A DNA stretch of 23,909 nucleotides, taken from the NCBI GenBank assembly GCA_902514225.1, contig CABXPN010000016.1, forward strand, positions 1 through 23,909, in the 5' to 3' direction. Of the stretch, positions 6,378 through 14,345 are shown in pieces. The stretch's first letter is position 1. Each line of letters starts with the position of its first letter. The notes under the pieces are model-generated. The model did not search any database. It saw only the letters and a list, made by a program, of their open reading frames with translations, and was not told where the DNA came from. Source of the DNA: an uncultured Bacteroidota bacterium (GTDB taxonomy: Bacteria; Bacteroidota; Bacteroidia; Flavobacteriales; BACL11). The translations under genes and the position numbers were made by a program.

Positions 6378-7247
6378 TTGAATATTTTAACTTTTGACAT
6401 AGAGGATTGGTATCATATATTACATAAATACCCTTCAAATATTCTAAATAAATGGAGCTCATATGAAGATAGAGTAAACGTAGGCACCGATAAGATTCTG
6501 GAGGTATTGTTAGAGAATAATGTAAAAGCAACCTTTTTTGTTTTAGGGTATATAGCTCAAAAACACCCACATATTATAAAAAAGATACATGATTATGGGT
6601 TTGAGATTGGAGCTCACTCTGACATGCATAAAATAGCTTTTCAGCAAACTCCTGATGAGTTTAAATCAGATTTGCAAACATGTATTAATAGGTTAGAAGA
6701 TATAACATCTGAAAAGGTATTATCATATAGGGCTCCAGGATTTTCAGTTAAAAAAGAAAATGTTTGGGTATTTGATATTCTTCATGAGTTAGGTATTCAG
6801 TATGACGCTTCAATATTTCCAGCAGTAAGAGAAGATGGAGGGTTTATTAATTTTAAAGAATCAGGACCGGTGAAATTAAAATTTAATAATAATGAGATTA
6901 AGGAATTCCCAATGAGTACTAATAGTTTTTTAGGGAATCGTTTTACTACAACTGGAGGAGGTTATTTCCGTTTCTTCCCTTATAGTTTAATACACAGACT
7001 TATTCAGAACACTGACTATACTATGACTTATTTTCATCCTAGAGATTTTGATCCAGATCAACCTATGTTAGATGGATTATCTTTAAAAAGGAAATTTAAG
7101 TCTTATTATAATTTATCTGGGGCATACCCAAAATTTAAGAAATTAATTAGAGATTTTGACTTTATAGATATTAGACAGGCAGATAAACAAATTAACTGGG
7201 ATAAAGTTCCAATTGTAAATATTGATAAAGAAGGGAATTGTCTTTAA
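6378..7247 (+). CDS. Polysaccharide deacetylase (NodB homology domain, DUF3473-like C-terminus)
   Basis: The 289-residue protein carries the NodB motifs in order. These are TFDIEDW (D7 and D10, catalytic base and metal ligand), ATFFVLGYIA (51-60), GAHSDMH (metal ligands H80 and H84 in HxxxH form), YRAPGFS (R118), and YFHPRDFDPDQP (catalytic His 220). The C-terminal segment GLSLKRKFKSYYNLSGAYPK is typical of the exopolysaccharide-associated subgroup. Such enzymes remove N- or O-acetyl groups from glycans. There is no signal peptide, so the substrate is probably a cytoplasmic lipid-linked sugar or an envelope precursor. The start is TTG at 6378, because the TFDIEDW block begins only five codons later. 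It is 12 bp before msrBA, likely one transcript. No glycosyltransferase cluster surrounds it, so its pathway is unknown. Confidence 0.87.
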   Translation: MNILTFDIEDWYHILHKYPSNILNKWSSYEDRVNVGTDKILEVLLENNVKATFFVLGYIAQKHPHIIKKIHDYGFEIGAHSDMHKIAFQQTPDEFKSDLQTCINRLEDITSEKVLSYRAPGFSVKKENVWVFDILHELGIQYDASIFPAVREDGGFINFKESGPVKLKFNNNEIKEFPMSTNSFLGNRFTTTGGGYFRFFPYSLIHRLIQNTDYTMTYFHPRDFDPDQPMLDGLSLKRKFKSYYNLSGAYPKFKKLIRDFDFIDIRQADKQINWDKVPIVNIDKEGNCL

Positions 7248-7259
7248 TAGTTTTAAAAT

Positions 7260-8105
7260 ATGAATAAAAAAGTTTTTTTTTCAAATTTAAATAAACAAGA
7301 GTCAGAAATAATAGTAAATAAAGGAACAGAACCTCCTTTTTCTGGAGAATACAATAATTTCTTTGAAGCTGGAGTTTTTATTTGTAGAGCTTGTAAAGCT
7401 CCGCTTTATGAATCAAAAGCTAAGTTTAATTCTGGGTGTGGTTGGCCTTCTTTTGATGATGAGATTGAAGGATCAATAAAAAGATATGAAGATTTAAGCG
7501 GTGGTAGAGTAAGAACAGAAATTTGTTGCAGTAAATGTGATGGACATTTGGGGCATATTTTTCATGGAGAACAAATAACAGAGAAGGACACAAGGCATTG
7601 TGTTAATTCATTAAGCATACAATTTAAAGAGTATGAAAATTTAAGCTGTGCCTATTTTGGAGCGGGTTGTTTCTGGACTGTAGAGAAACTATTTAGTGAA
7701 ACTAAAGGTGTTTATCAATCTCAGGTTGGATATATGGGTGGAAACACAAAAAATCCAACTTATGATGAAGTTTGTAAGGGAGATACAAATCATGCAGAAG
7801 TAATAGAAATATATTTTGATGAAGAATTTATATCATATGAGAGACTCCTTGATATTTTTTGGAATAATCATAATCCAACTACTTTAAATAGGCAGGGGGT
7901 CGACACAGGAACTCAATATCGTTCGGTAATTTTTCACACGTCTAATCCACAGAAAATAACTGCTGAAAATTCAGTTAAAACACAACAAGAAAAATGGAAG
8001 AAATCAATTAAAACACAAATTATTAAATCTTCAGAATTTTACAGAGCTGAAGAGTATCACCAAAATTACCTGAATAAAAATACTCTAGGAAGTTGTAGTA
8101 TTTAG
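7260..8105 (+). CDS. msrBA: Bifunctional peptide-methionine sulfoxide reductase MsrB-MsrA
   Basis: The 281-residue protein is a fusion with MsrB first. The MsrB half has PPFSGEYN, zinc pairs C42-xx-C45 and C90-xx-C93, SGCGWPSF (C60), and the RHC-NS catalytic motif with C114. The MsrA half begins near residue 130 with YFGAGCFWTVEK (catalytic C137), then GYMGGNTKNPTYDEVC, DTGTQYRSVIF and EEYHQNYL, and ends with C279 as the likely resolving Cys. Together they reduce both R- and S-methionine sulfoxide in proteins, using thioredoxin. It lacks a signal peptide, so it acts in the cytoplasm. It follows the deacetylase by 12 bp. Its stop overlaps the stop of the convergent histidine kinase gene by 4 bp with no terminator between. 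A decayed second copy lies at 6141-6344. Confidence 0.96.
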   Translation: MNKKVFFSNLNKQESEIIVNKGTEPPFSGEYNNFFEAGVFICRACKAPLYESKAKFNSGCGWPSFDDEIEGSIKRYEDLSGGRVRTEICCSKCDGHLGHIFHGEQITEKDTRHCVNSLSIQFKEYENLSCAYFGAGCFWTVEKLFSETKGVYQSQVGYMGGNTKNPTYDEVCKGDTNHAEVIEIYFDEEFISYERLLDIFWNNHNPTTLNRQGVDTGTQYRSVIFHTSNPQKITAENSVKTQQEKWKKSIKTQIIKSSEFYRAEEYHQNYLNKNTLGSCSI

Positions 8106-9397
8106 GTTTTTGGCAATAAAATTCCAAATGTGGTCCCATCTTTTTCAGACGAACTTTCTACAAATATCTTACCTTGATGATAATCTTCAATAATTCGTTT
8201 CACCAAGGAAAGCCCTAGACCCCAACCTCTCTTTTTTGAGGTAATACCAGGCATAAAAATTGATTTAATAATTGACGCATCAATTCCACTTCCAGTATCA
8301 GAAATATATAAACTAATATTTTCCTCATCTTCCGAACAATTAATACTAATAGTACCCTCACCCTTCATTGCGTCTGCAGCATTCTTACAAATATTTTCTA
8401 ATACCCATACAAATAACACTTTATTCAGATTTATTTTGTGACTTTTAATATTTATGTTTTGTATAAAATTAATCTTATTAGAAAATCGTTTTTCCATATA
8501 CTCAACCGATTCCTTTATTAATTCATTAATGTTTTCAGGATGCAATTCGGTTTTTGATCCAATTTTTGAAAATCTCTCAGTTATTGTTTCAAGCCTTACT
8601 AGGTCTTTCTCCATCTCAATTGTCATACTTTCATTTTCCGGGTTTTGTTTTAATAGTTCTAACCATGCCATTAAAGATGAAAGAGGAGTACCTATTTGAT
8701 GAGCTGTTTCTTTTGCCATACCGGCCCAAACTTGGTTTTGTTCTGATTTTTTTGCTGCATTAAAAATTAAATAAGCAAGAATTGCAAATAGTAAAATAAA
8801 AGCTAATTGATAATACGGGTACCAACGCATTTCATTTATGATGTTTTTAGTAAAACTTTGTTTCTCTAATGTAAACAGATGCATCTTAGATGTTTGATTT
8901 AAGATGTTTGAATTTTTATAATACAAAGTTTGTTTCTCTCCAGATACATCAATAAAAATAGAATCTCCCACTTTTCGCATAGTATCTAACTCTAATAGTA
9001 CATACTCTTTCTTTTTTACTTCATCACTTTCAATTTCTTCTGGGATATTTATATTTCTGTACTGTAAAACATCATGACATTCATCTATCAGAATTAGTGG
9101 GATATTAACATTCTGTTTTATTATTTCCATTGAAAAAGAAAAATCTCCCTCAATGTTTGGGTTCATATTATTTAAATGTTGAATAGCTTTAGCGAAATTT
9201 CTCATATTATCCGCTTCTTCATTCTTCAGAGTTTCCTCATTTTGTTTTAATGTTTCAATTGATTGACTTAAGGAGTTTATTGATTCTTCAAGAGAATTTT
9301 CAAGGTCTCTAGTTAGAATTATAGAAAGAGATGATATTATTATTGCAACAGCAAATAATATATATTTCCACTTTTGTTTTCTTTTATAAAAATTCAT
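8102..9397 (-). CDS. Membrane sensor histidine kinase
   Basis: The 431-residue protein has an N-terminal transmembrane helix (about residues 11-28), a periplasmic sensor region of about 165 residues that begins with a likely coiled coil, and a second helix (about 196-213). The kinase core then carries the H-box AKETAHQIGTPLSSL with phosphoacceptor H233, the N-box ENICKNAADAM (N339), the G1 box DTGSGI (367-372) and the G2 box GWGLGLSLVK (391-400). All catalytic residues are present. No response regulator is adjacent, so it is an orphan kinase here and its partner and signal are unknown. The AsmA-like gene upstream ends 6 bp before its start, so they form one transcript. Its 3' end overlaps msrBA by 4 bp, tail to tail. 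Confidence 0.9.
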   Translation of the reverse strand: MNFYKRKQKWKYILFAVAIIISSLSIILTRDLENSLEESINSLSQSIETLKQNEETLKNEEADNMRNFAKAIQHLNNMNPNIEGDFSFSMEIIKQNVNIPLILIDECHDVLQYRNINIPEEIESDEVKKKEYVLLELDTMRKVGDSIFIDVSGEKQTLYYKNSNILNQTSKMHLFTLEKQSFTKNIINEMRWYPYYQLAFILLFAILAYLIFNAAKKSEQNQVWAGMAKETAHQIGTPLSSLMAWLELLKQNPENESMTIEMEKDLVRLETITERFSKIGSKTELHPENINELIKESVEYMEKRFSNKINFIQNINIKSHKINLNKVLFVWVLENICKNAADAMKGEGTISINCSEDEENISLYISDTGSGIDASIIKSIFMPGITSKKRGWGLGLSLVKRIIEDYHQGKIFVESSSEKDGTTFGILLPKT

Positions 9398-9403
9398 AGT
9401 TTT

Positions 9404-11899
9404 TTATTCTTCATCTTCCCACTCTAATTCAATACCAGTTTCCTCTTCTTCTGTTTTGTTCTCTTCAGAACTATCTTTTTTCGTACTATTTAAAATGTTT
9501 TCTTCAATAATTTCTTTTACCTCTTTCGTTTCTTTTATTATTTCTTTAAAAATATCTTGTTTAATTTTTATTTTATCTAACGATACTTTAGGGTCATCAA
9601 CATGTCCTTCCATGTTTAATTGAATAGTGGTTTTCCCACTTTTATTTATGCTATAATTTTCCTTATCAATATTACTTTTATTTTTTGATTTTTTACTCAA
9701 AACATCTGACAATAATAATCTTACTTTATAGTCCATAATATTATCAAAACTATGGGTCCCGGATATAAACACACTCATTGCAGATGAGTTAATATCCATC
9801 TTTGGAATAATTATTTTTTCATTTTCTATCCTGATTTTATTTTCTAATGTAGCAAATTTTACATTTTTTAGTTCTTCCAAACTAACATAATCTGAAAGTT
9901 CGTACATTGGTTCAAAATCAATTAATTCACCATTCTCTATCTTTAAAGTTGAATTCATATTTAATGATGGAGAATAAAATTTATAATTTTTATCCCACAT
10001 AGATTGCAAATACATTGTAGCAGAACCAATTCCTTTTATGTTTTTATTTGTTATAAATGTTTGCTTGAAATTATTAAAACTACTAAACCCTTTTGCAATA
10101 TCAATTTTAGTAAATTCCCAATTTGATTTTAATATTAAATCATGAAGTTTATTTTCGAAATAATCAAAACTTACATTGATTTTTCCATCCAAAGCATCCA
10201 TTTTCAGTTTTTCAGAAAATAATTTCAGTTTTTTATTGTCGTAAATTACTTCACCACTAATAGATGAAGCAGAAAAACCAGAATAAATAAGATGATCTAT
10301 ATTCAAATCTAATTCACAGTTAATCCAATTTGGTAAAACACTTATAAATTCTCCTTTCTCAGTATCATCATTTAATTCCGTTATTTTAAATAATTCCTTA
10401 AAATTGATTTTCTTACTTTTCATACTTCCTTTCACGGAAATCTCTTCTTTTTGGTCAAGTATGTATAAAATTAAGTCTGTTATCTCTCCATCAAAATCCA
10501 TTTCCGAATCACTGATATTTATAACATCATCAATTTTCACCTTATGATCTTTTATTTCCCAATTCATCTTTTTTGATGAAAAGTTTAGATCGGACTTTTT
10601 ATAATTAAAGAAGACATTTTTAAAATATAGGTTTGATGTATGCTCTGATTTTCTAATGTATTCTTTCATTAATTCATCAAAACTGAAGTTACCTTTATAA
10701 TTAATCTGGCCTTTTACCGAACCTTTGATATTATGAAAAGGAGAGTCATCAATAAAATTATTTAATTCGGACAACTCCCAAGAAGAATATATATCTGCAT
10801 TCAGGTAATAATTGTCCAAATTGGAAAATATAAAATCACCTTTTAAAGATCCATTATTTTTTATAGAGTTAAAGTTAGAAAAACGAAATTCTGAACTTTT
10901 AAAATTTCTATTTTCCCCATTATTAAAATTTCCTTCAGATGATATTTTAGAAAGTTTGAAATCTTGAGAATTACTTTTATAAAAAGATTCAGTTAACTTA
11001 AAATCCACATTACAAAAAGGGTATTCTGATAATCCATCATTTTCAATTAAAATATCCGCTTTTATCTTTCCTTTTATTTCATGTTCTTTAAACAGATATT
11101 TGAACTTTTCAGGCATAGTAGTTAATATCTCATCTAACTCAGTTTCCGTCTTGATAGTTAGTTTCCATTTTTCATTATTTTTATTGAAAAGAACATTGTC
11201 AAATGTTATATTATCAATATTTAGTATTGATGACTTTAGATCTATACTATTTTCTGAAATGGTAATTTCGGATGAAGCAAACACATCTTTTTCATTAATA
11301 TAATCATCCTCAGAAATTATTAAATTATTCATGAAAAGATCCCCTTCTAAAGTTATAATATGATCCCCTTCATTGTTAGAATAGGATAATAGAACATTTT
11401 CTATATTCGATTTTATCAAATAATCATTTAACTTATCTGTATATCTTAACTTACAATCAGTGAACAAAATTCTATCTAAATTTAAGTCAGAATCTGTTTT
11501 TGTTGTGTCTTTTAAAATATTAAAATTCGGAATACCTTTCTCATCATATTTAACATTTATTTCCCCTTTCTGAACTTCCATATTCTTTACAGAATAATCT
11601 CCAGAAATTAAACTAAGAACATTTAGTTTGATAATAGAATTTTTGGAAAAGAGTAATGTGTCAGAATTTGAATCCTGAATAAAAATATCTGAGAAAGTTA
11701 CAGAAGCATAAGGAAAGTTTGCAAAAACAGAAAATTCTATATCTCCAACAGAAATTCCAGTTTTCAGTTTTGAATTTACCTTGTTTAAAACAATCCCTTC
11801 AATTTTTTCAGCAAATAAAAATGTAAAACCTAGTCCGAATAGACCTAGAACTAAAATTAATACAGAAAAATATTTTAAAATTTTTTTAAAGGACTTCAT
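9404..11899 (-). CDS. AsmA-family protein (large envelope protein)
   Basis: The 831-residue protein has one N-terminal transmembrane helix (about residues 10-29) followed by a long periplasmic region. It opens with VNSKLKTGISVGDIEFSVFA and FPYASVTFSDIFIQD, the usual Bacteroidota AsmA N-terminus. The C-terminal part, with LEELKNVKFATLENKIRIEN and SAMSVFISGTHSFDNIMDYK, is the AsmA_2-like region that binds to the outer-membrane side. It ends in a coiled, strongly acidic tail rich in Glu. AsmA relatives (TamB, YhdP) form long beta-grooved bridges that move phospholipid to the outer membrane, and that is the likely role here, by family only. The histidine kinase follows 6 bp later, and no clear promoter box is seen in the 62 bp upstream. 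Confidence 0.85.
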   Translation of the reverse strand: MKSFKKILKYFSVLILVLGLFGLGFTFLFAEKIEGIVLNKVNSKLKTGISVGDIEFSVFANFPYASVTFSDIFIQDSNSDTLLFSKNSIIKLNVLSLISGDYSVKNMEVQKGEINVKYDEKGIPNFNILKDTTKTDSDLNLDRILFTDCKLRYTDKLNDYLIKSNIENVLLSYSNNEGDHIITLEGDLFMNNLIISEDDYINEKDVFASSEITISENSIDLKSSILNIDNITFDNVLFNKNNEKWKLTIKTETELDEILTTMPEKFKYLFKEHEIKGKIKADILIENDGLSEYPFCNVDFKLTESFYKSNSQDFKLSKISSEGNFNNGENRNFKSSEFRFSNFNSIKNNGSLKGDFIFSNLDNYYLNADIYSSWELSELNNFIDDSPFHNIKGSVKGQINYKGNFSFDELMKEYIRKSEHTSNLYFKNVFFNYKKSDLNFSSKKMNWEIKDHKVKIDDVINISDSEMDFDGEITDLILYILDQKEEISVKGSMKSKKINFKELFKITELNDDTEKGEFISVLPNWINCELDLNIDHLIYSGFSASSISGEVIYDNKKLKLFSEKLKMDALDGKINVSFDYFENKLHDLILKSNWEFTKIDIAKGFSSFNNFKQTFITNKNIKGIGSATMYLQSMWDKNYKFYSPSLNMNSTLKIENGELIDFEPMYELSDYVSLEELKNVKFATLENKIRIENEKIIIPKMDINSSAMSVFISGTHSFDNIMDYKVRLLLSDVLSKKSKNKSNIDKENYSINKSGKTTIQLNMEGHVDDPKVSLDKIKIKQDIFKEIIKETKEVKEIIEENILNSTKKDSSEENKTEEEETGIELEWEDEE

Positions 11900-11961
11900 T
11901 TAACAGCTAAAATTACAATAATCAGAATTAATAACGAAAATTTATCTGATTTTATATAAAA

Positions 11962-12792
11962 TTATAGTCTTTTCAGAATATTTATTTCTTCTTCGGATAA
12001 AAATCTACTCTTCTTTCTTGGGATATCTTTTTTTGTTAGCCCTCCGAGAAACACTAAATCTAATCTGATTACATGATAATCTAAACTTTCAAATATCTTT
12101 GTAGCCAGATTTCTTTTGTTTGATTTTAGTTCAATCCCAATTTCTGTTTTTTCTTTGTCTAAAACATATGAAATGGAATCTACTTTTATTTTTTCTCCGT
12201 CAATAATAATACCATCTTTTATTTTCTTAAAATCAATTGACTTTAATGGTTTACTTAAACTAACATGATAAATCTTTTTTATTTCTTGTTTAGGATGAGA
12301 AAGTTTAGCTGAAAGTTTTTCATCATTTGTAAAAAGAATTAACCCACTTTGTGTTTTAGTTAATTTGTTTACGGGTAAAACTTTTTCCTTACAAGATCCT
12401 TTTATAAGTTCAAAAATAGAATCTTTTTTCCCGTAATCATCTAATCTGCAAGAATAATTCCTGGATTTATTTAAAAGTAAATATCTTTTTTTATCTGTTT
12501 TTAGAGTTCGTCCATTAAATTTCACAATATCTGTTTCCATAACTCTGTATCCCATTTGAGTTACAGCTTTCCCGTTTACTTGGACAACACCAGCTTCAAT
12601 TAATTGATCTCCCTCTCTTCTGCTACAAATTCCTGCATGTGCTAAAAACTGATTTAACCTCATTGATCCATCATCAATTCTTTTCTTTTTGGGTTTTGAA
12701 TTTGAATCTGATGAGAAAAATTTATTTCTTCCGTATTTCTTTCCTTCAGAAGACTTATTTTTGTTTGATTTGTTAAATCTGTTATTTTTCAT
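11962..12792 (-). CDS. RsuA/RluB-type pseudouridine synthase homologue, probably inactive
   Basis: The 276-residue protein has a Lys/Asn/Ser-rich N-terminal extension (residues 1-42). An S4 RNA-binding domain, MRLNQFLAHAGICSRREGDQ and following, is well kept. The synthase domain continues to GGLTKKDIPRKKSRFLSEEE near the end, so the full family length is present. However, the catalytic motif GRLDxxTxGLLLLTND reads NKLTKTQSGLILFTND, with Thr 145 in place of the catalytic Asp. The substrate-binding GxNRQ(I/V)RRMF motif reads SNKRNLATKIF (224-234), and the usual TTTDD loop is NYSCRLDD. The reading frame is intact. I infer an RNA-binding pseudoenzyme rather than a working synthase. A TAnnTTTG box lies 17 bp upstream, so it has its own promoter; a 26-bp gap separates it from yraN. 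Confidence 0.85.
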   Translation of the reverse strand: MKNNRFNKSNKNKSSEGKKYGRNKFFSSDSNSKPKKKRIDDGSMRLNQFLAHAGICSRREGDQLIEAGVVQVNGKAVTQMGYRVMETDIVKFNGRTLKTDKKRYLLLNKSRNYSCRLDDYGKKDSIFELIKGSCKEKVLPVNKLTKTQSGLILFTNDEKLSAKLSHPKQEIKKIYHVSLSKPLKSIDFKKIKDGIIIDGEKIKVDSISYVLDKEKTEIGIELKSNKRNLATKIFESLDYHVIRLDLVFLGGLTKKDIPRKKSRFLSEEEINILKRL

Positions 12793-12808
12793 TTGAAATT
12801 ATTTAATG

Positions 12809-12816
12809 CAAAGATA
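12809..12816 (-). promoter_or_regulatory. Putative -7 box for the pseudouridine synthase homologue
   Basis: On the minus strand the site reads TATCTTTG, an exact TAnnTTTG match, 16 bp before the ATG at 12792. It lies just beyond the yraN stop codon. Confidence 0.4.
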
Positions 12817-12818
12817 GA

Positions 12819-13166
12819 TTAAAAGGCACTGATAAAATGTTCGATTTCAGTTTTGTTATTATTATGAATAATTGAGATTACATCAAAACGGATTTCATTC
12901 TCTAAATTATTTACTTCCAAATAGTTTTCGGCAGCTAATTTATATAGTGATTCTTTTTTATGATTTATTGCTTGTTCTGGTCTCCCAAAAAACTCTGATT
13001 TTCTGCATTTTACTTCAACAAATACTAAAGTATCTTTAAGTTGGCCAATAATATCTATTTCTGATTTTTTATATCTCCAGTTTTTGTGTAAAATTTCAAA
13101 TCCTTTTTCTTTCAGAAAAGTTGTAGATAATTCTTCTCCTTTCCTTCCCAGATTTTGTTTGTGCAT
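12819..13166 (-). CDS. yraN: YraN/UPF0102 family protein (endonuclease-like fold)
   Basis: The 115-residue protein matches UPF0102 in length and motifs: GRKGEELSTTFLKEKGFEIL (residues 8-27), SEIDII (35-40), and LVFVEVKCRKS (47-57), then RFDVISI (93-99). E12, D38, E51 and K53 reproduce a PD-(D/E)xK nuclease arrangement, although the biological role of the family is not settled. It begins one base after the stop codon of the secreted esterase gene, so the two are read from one transcript despite having no obvious functional link. The small 26-bp gap to the next gene holds that gene's promoter box. Confidence 0.9.
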   Translation of the reverse strand: MHKQNLGRKGEELSTTFLKEKGFEILHKNWRYKKSEIDIIGQLKDTLVFVEVKCRKSEFFGRPEQAINHKKESLYKLAAENYLEVNNLENEIRFDVISIIHNNNKTEIEHFISAF

Positions 13167-13167
13167 A

Positions 13168-14274
13168 CTAATTTATACTTATTCTTTTTTCTACTTCTCC
13201 GTTTGTATAAATATAGAAAAGAGTTTGATTTGTTGTTTGTTCAACTTCTCTACCAAGAATATCAACAATTTTCAATAATTTTTTTTCTGATGAGTTAATT
13301 AAAGATATATTAGTTGTTGAGTTACATGGTAATAATGGGTATAAAAAATCTTTTGTAAATTCTACCGCTTGTGTAAATTTAGAATTTGAATTTCCAGAAA
13401 CAAACCAAGTGTGTCCCTCTCCAGGATAAACTAAATTATTGTTAATTAACCCAACAGCATCTGCCTGAGGATGCATTTCTGCAGTTCCACATAGAGTTAG
13501 AATAGTAGCAACACCTTGTCCAGGGCCACAATTATAATTTACAATCACATCAGCATCTCCCTGGATACTTACAAGTGGTTCATCTAAATTATCAATCCAA
13601 TTTACATCATTTATTCCTCCTGCAAAACTGATTACTCCGCTAACTTGCGAACTATATCCATCGTTACCAGCATCTCCTTCTAGTCCCCCTAAACTGTTTG
13701 CTATGGATTGCACGTCTATTGGTGAAGTGGGGAGATCAGAAATATTATCTACATACGCAAGATGTACTGCAATTACTCCACCAGCAGAAGTCCCTCCAAT
13801 AAAGATAGTATTATCATCAATATTATAAGTATTCCCGTTATTATAATCTTTTCTGAAATATCGAATAGCTGATTTTATATCCGCAATAGCTTTAAAGACT
13901 GTTCTATATTGTAATTCTTGGTCTAGCATAAAATTAATAGGATTGCTAGCAAGTCGATAATTTACAGAAGCAGTAACATATCCTCTTTTTGCAAAACTCT
14001 CACAAAAATCTACACAATCTATTAGTTCTTTTGATCCTCCAGTAAAAGACCCCCCATGCATAAAGAGTATTACAGGTCGATTTGTTTCTGTGTCACCATC
14101 TGGAGTATAGATATCCATTTTATGTTCATTATCAGAGTATACATCAGAATAATTTACTTCAGTAACAGTAACAGAACTAAAAATTTCAGATTCATATCTG
14201 CCATTACAACCATTTTGAGAAAATACTGAGTGAGAAATAATAAGAGTAAAGAGGAGTAATATAATTTTTTTCAT
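13168..14274 (-). CDS. Secreted alpha/beta-hydrolase esterase with type IX secretion sorting domain
   Basis: The 368-residue protein has a signal peptide (residues 1-19, cut before QNGCNG). Its carboxylesterase-like hydrolase domain has the oxyanion-hole FMHGGSFTGG (71-80), the nucleophile elbow GGTSAGG with S163, an acid within GDADVIVNY (D240 or D242), and the catalytic His in GEGHTWF (H288). The last 40 residues, KKLLKIVDILGREV through LFYIYTNGEVEKRISIN, are a type A C-terminal sorting domain of the type IX secretion system. The enzyme is therefore exported and released or anchored outside the cell, probably hydrolysing an ester substrate; acetylated polysaccharide is one possibility but not shown. 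Its start codon region TTTACTATG is complementary to an arm of the upstream hairpin at 14303-14330. yraN follows by one base. Confidence 0.9.
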   Translation of the reverse strand: MKKIILLLFTLIISHSVFSQNGCNGRYESEIFSSVTVTEVNYSDVYSDNEHKMDIYTPDGDTETNRPVILFMHGGSFTGGSKELIDCVDFCESFAKRGYVTASVNYRLASNPINFMLDQELQYRTVFKAIADIKSAIRYFRKDYNNGNTYNIDDNTIFIGGTSAGGVIAVHLAYVDNISDLPTSPIDVQSIANSLGGLEGDAGNDGYSSQVSGVISFAGGINDVNWIDNLDEPLVSIQGDADVIVNYNCGPGQGVATILTLCGTAEMHPQADAVGLINNNLVYPGEGHTWFVSGNSNSKFTQAVEFTKDFLYPLLPCNSTTNISLINSSEKKLLKIVDILGREVEQTTNQTLFYIYTNGEVEKRISIN

Positions 14275-14286
14275 AGTAAAATATTT

Positions 14287-14345
14287 TTAAGCTAAACTAA
14301 TAAAATTTACTATGCTCGCATAGTAAATTTAAGACTTTAGCTTAA
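14287..14345. repeat. Two-tier inverted repeat between metG and the esterase gene
   Basis: An inner perfect inverted repeat, 13 bp per arm (14303-14315 and 14318-14330) around TC, is enclosed by outer 10-bp arms TTAAGCTAAA (14287-14296) and TTTAGCTTAA (14336-14345). Asymmetric internal loops of 6 and 5 bases separate the tiers. The right side lies within the last codons and stop of metG. It probably acts as a metG terminator or a processing site, although no clean U tract follows. Confidence 0.85.

Noticed and set aside
11920..11951. Inverted repeat AATCAGA / TCTGATT between the pseudouridine synthase homologue and the AsmA-like gene
   Set aside because: The 7-bp stem has an 18-nt loop and no following U tract, so it is too weak to call a terminator.
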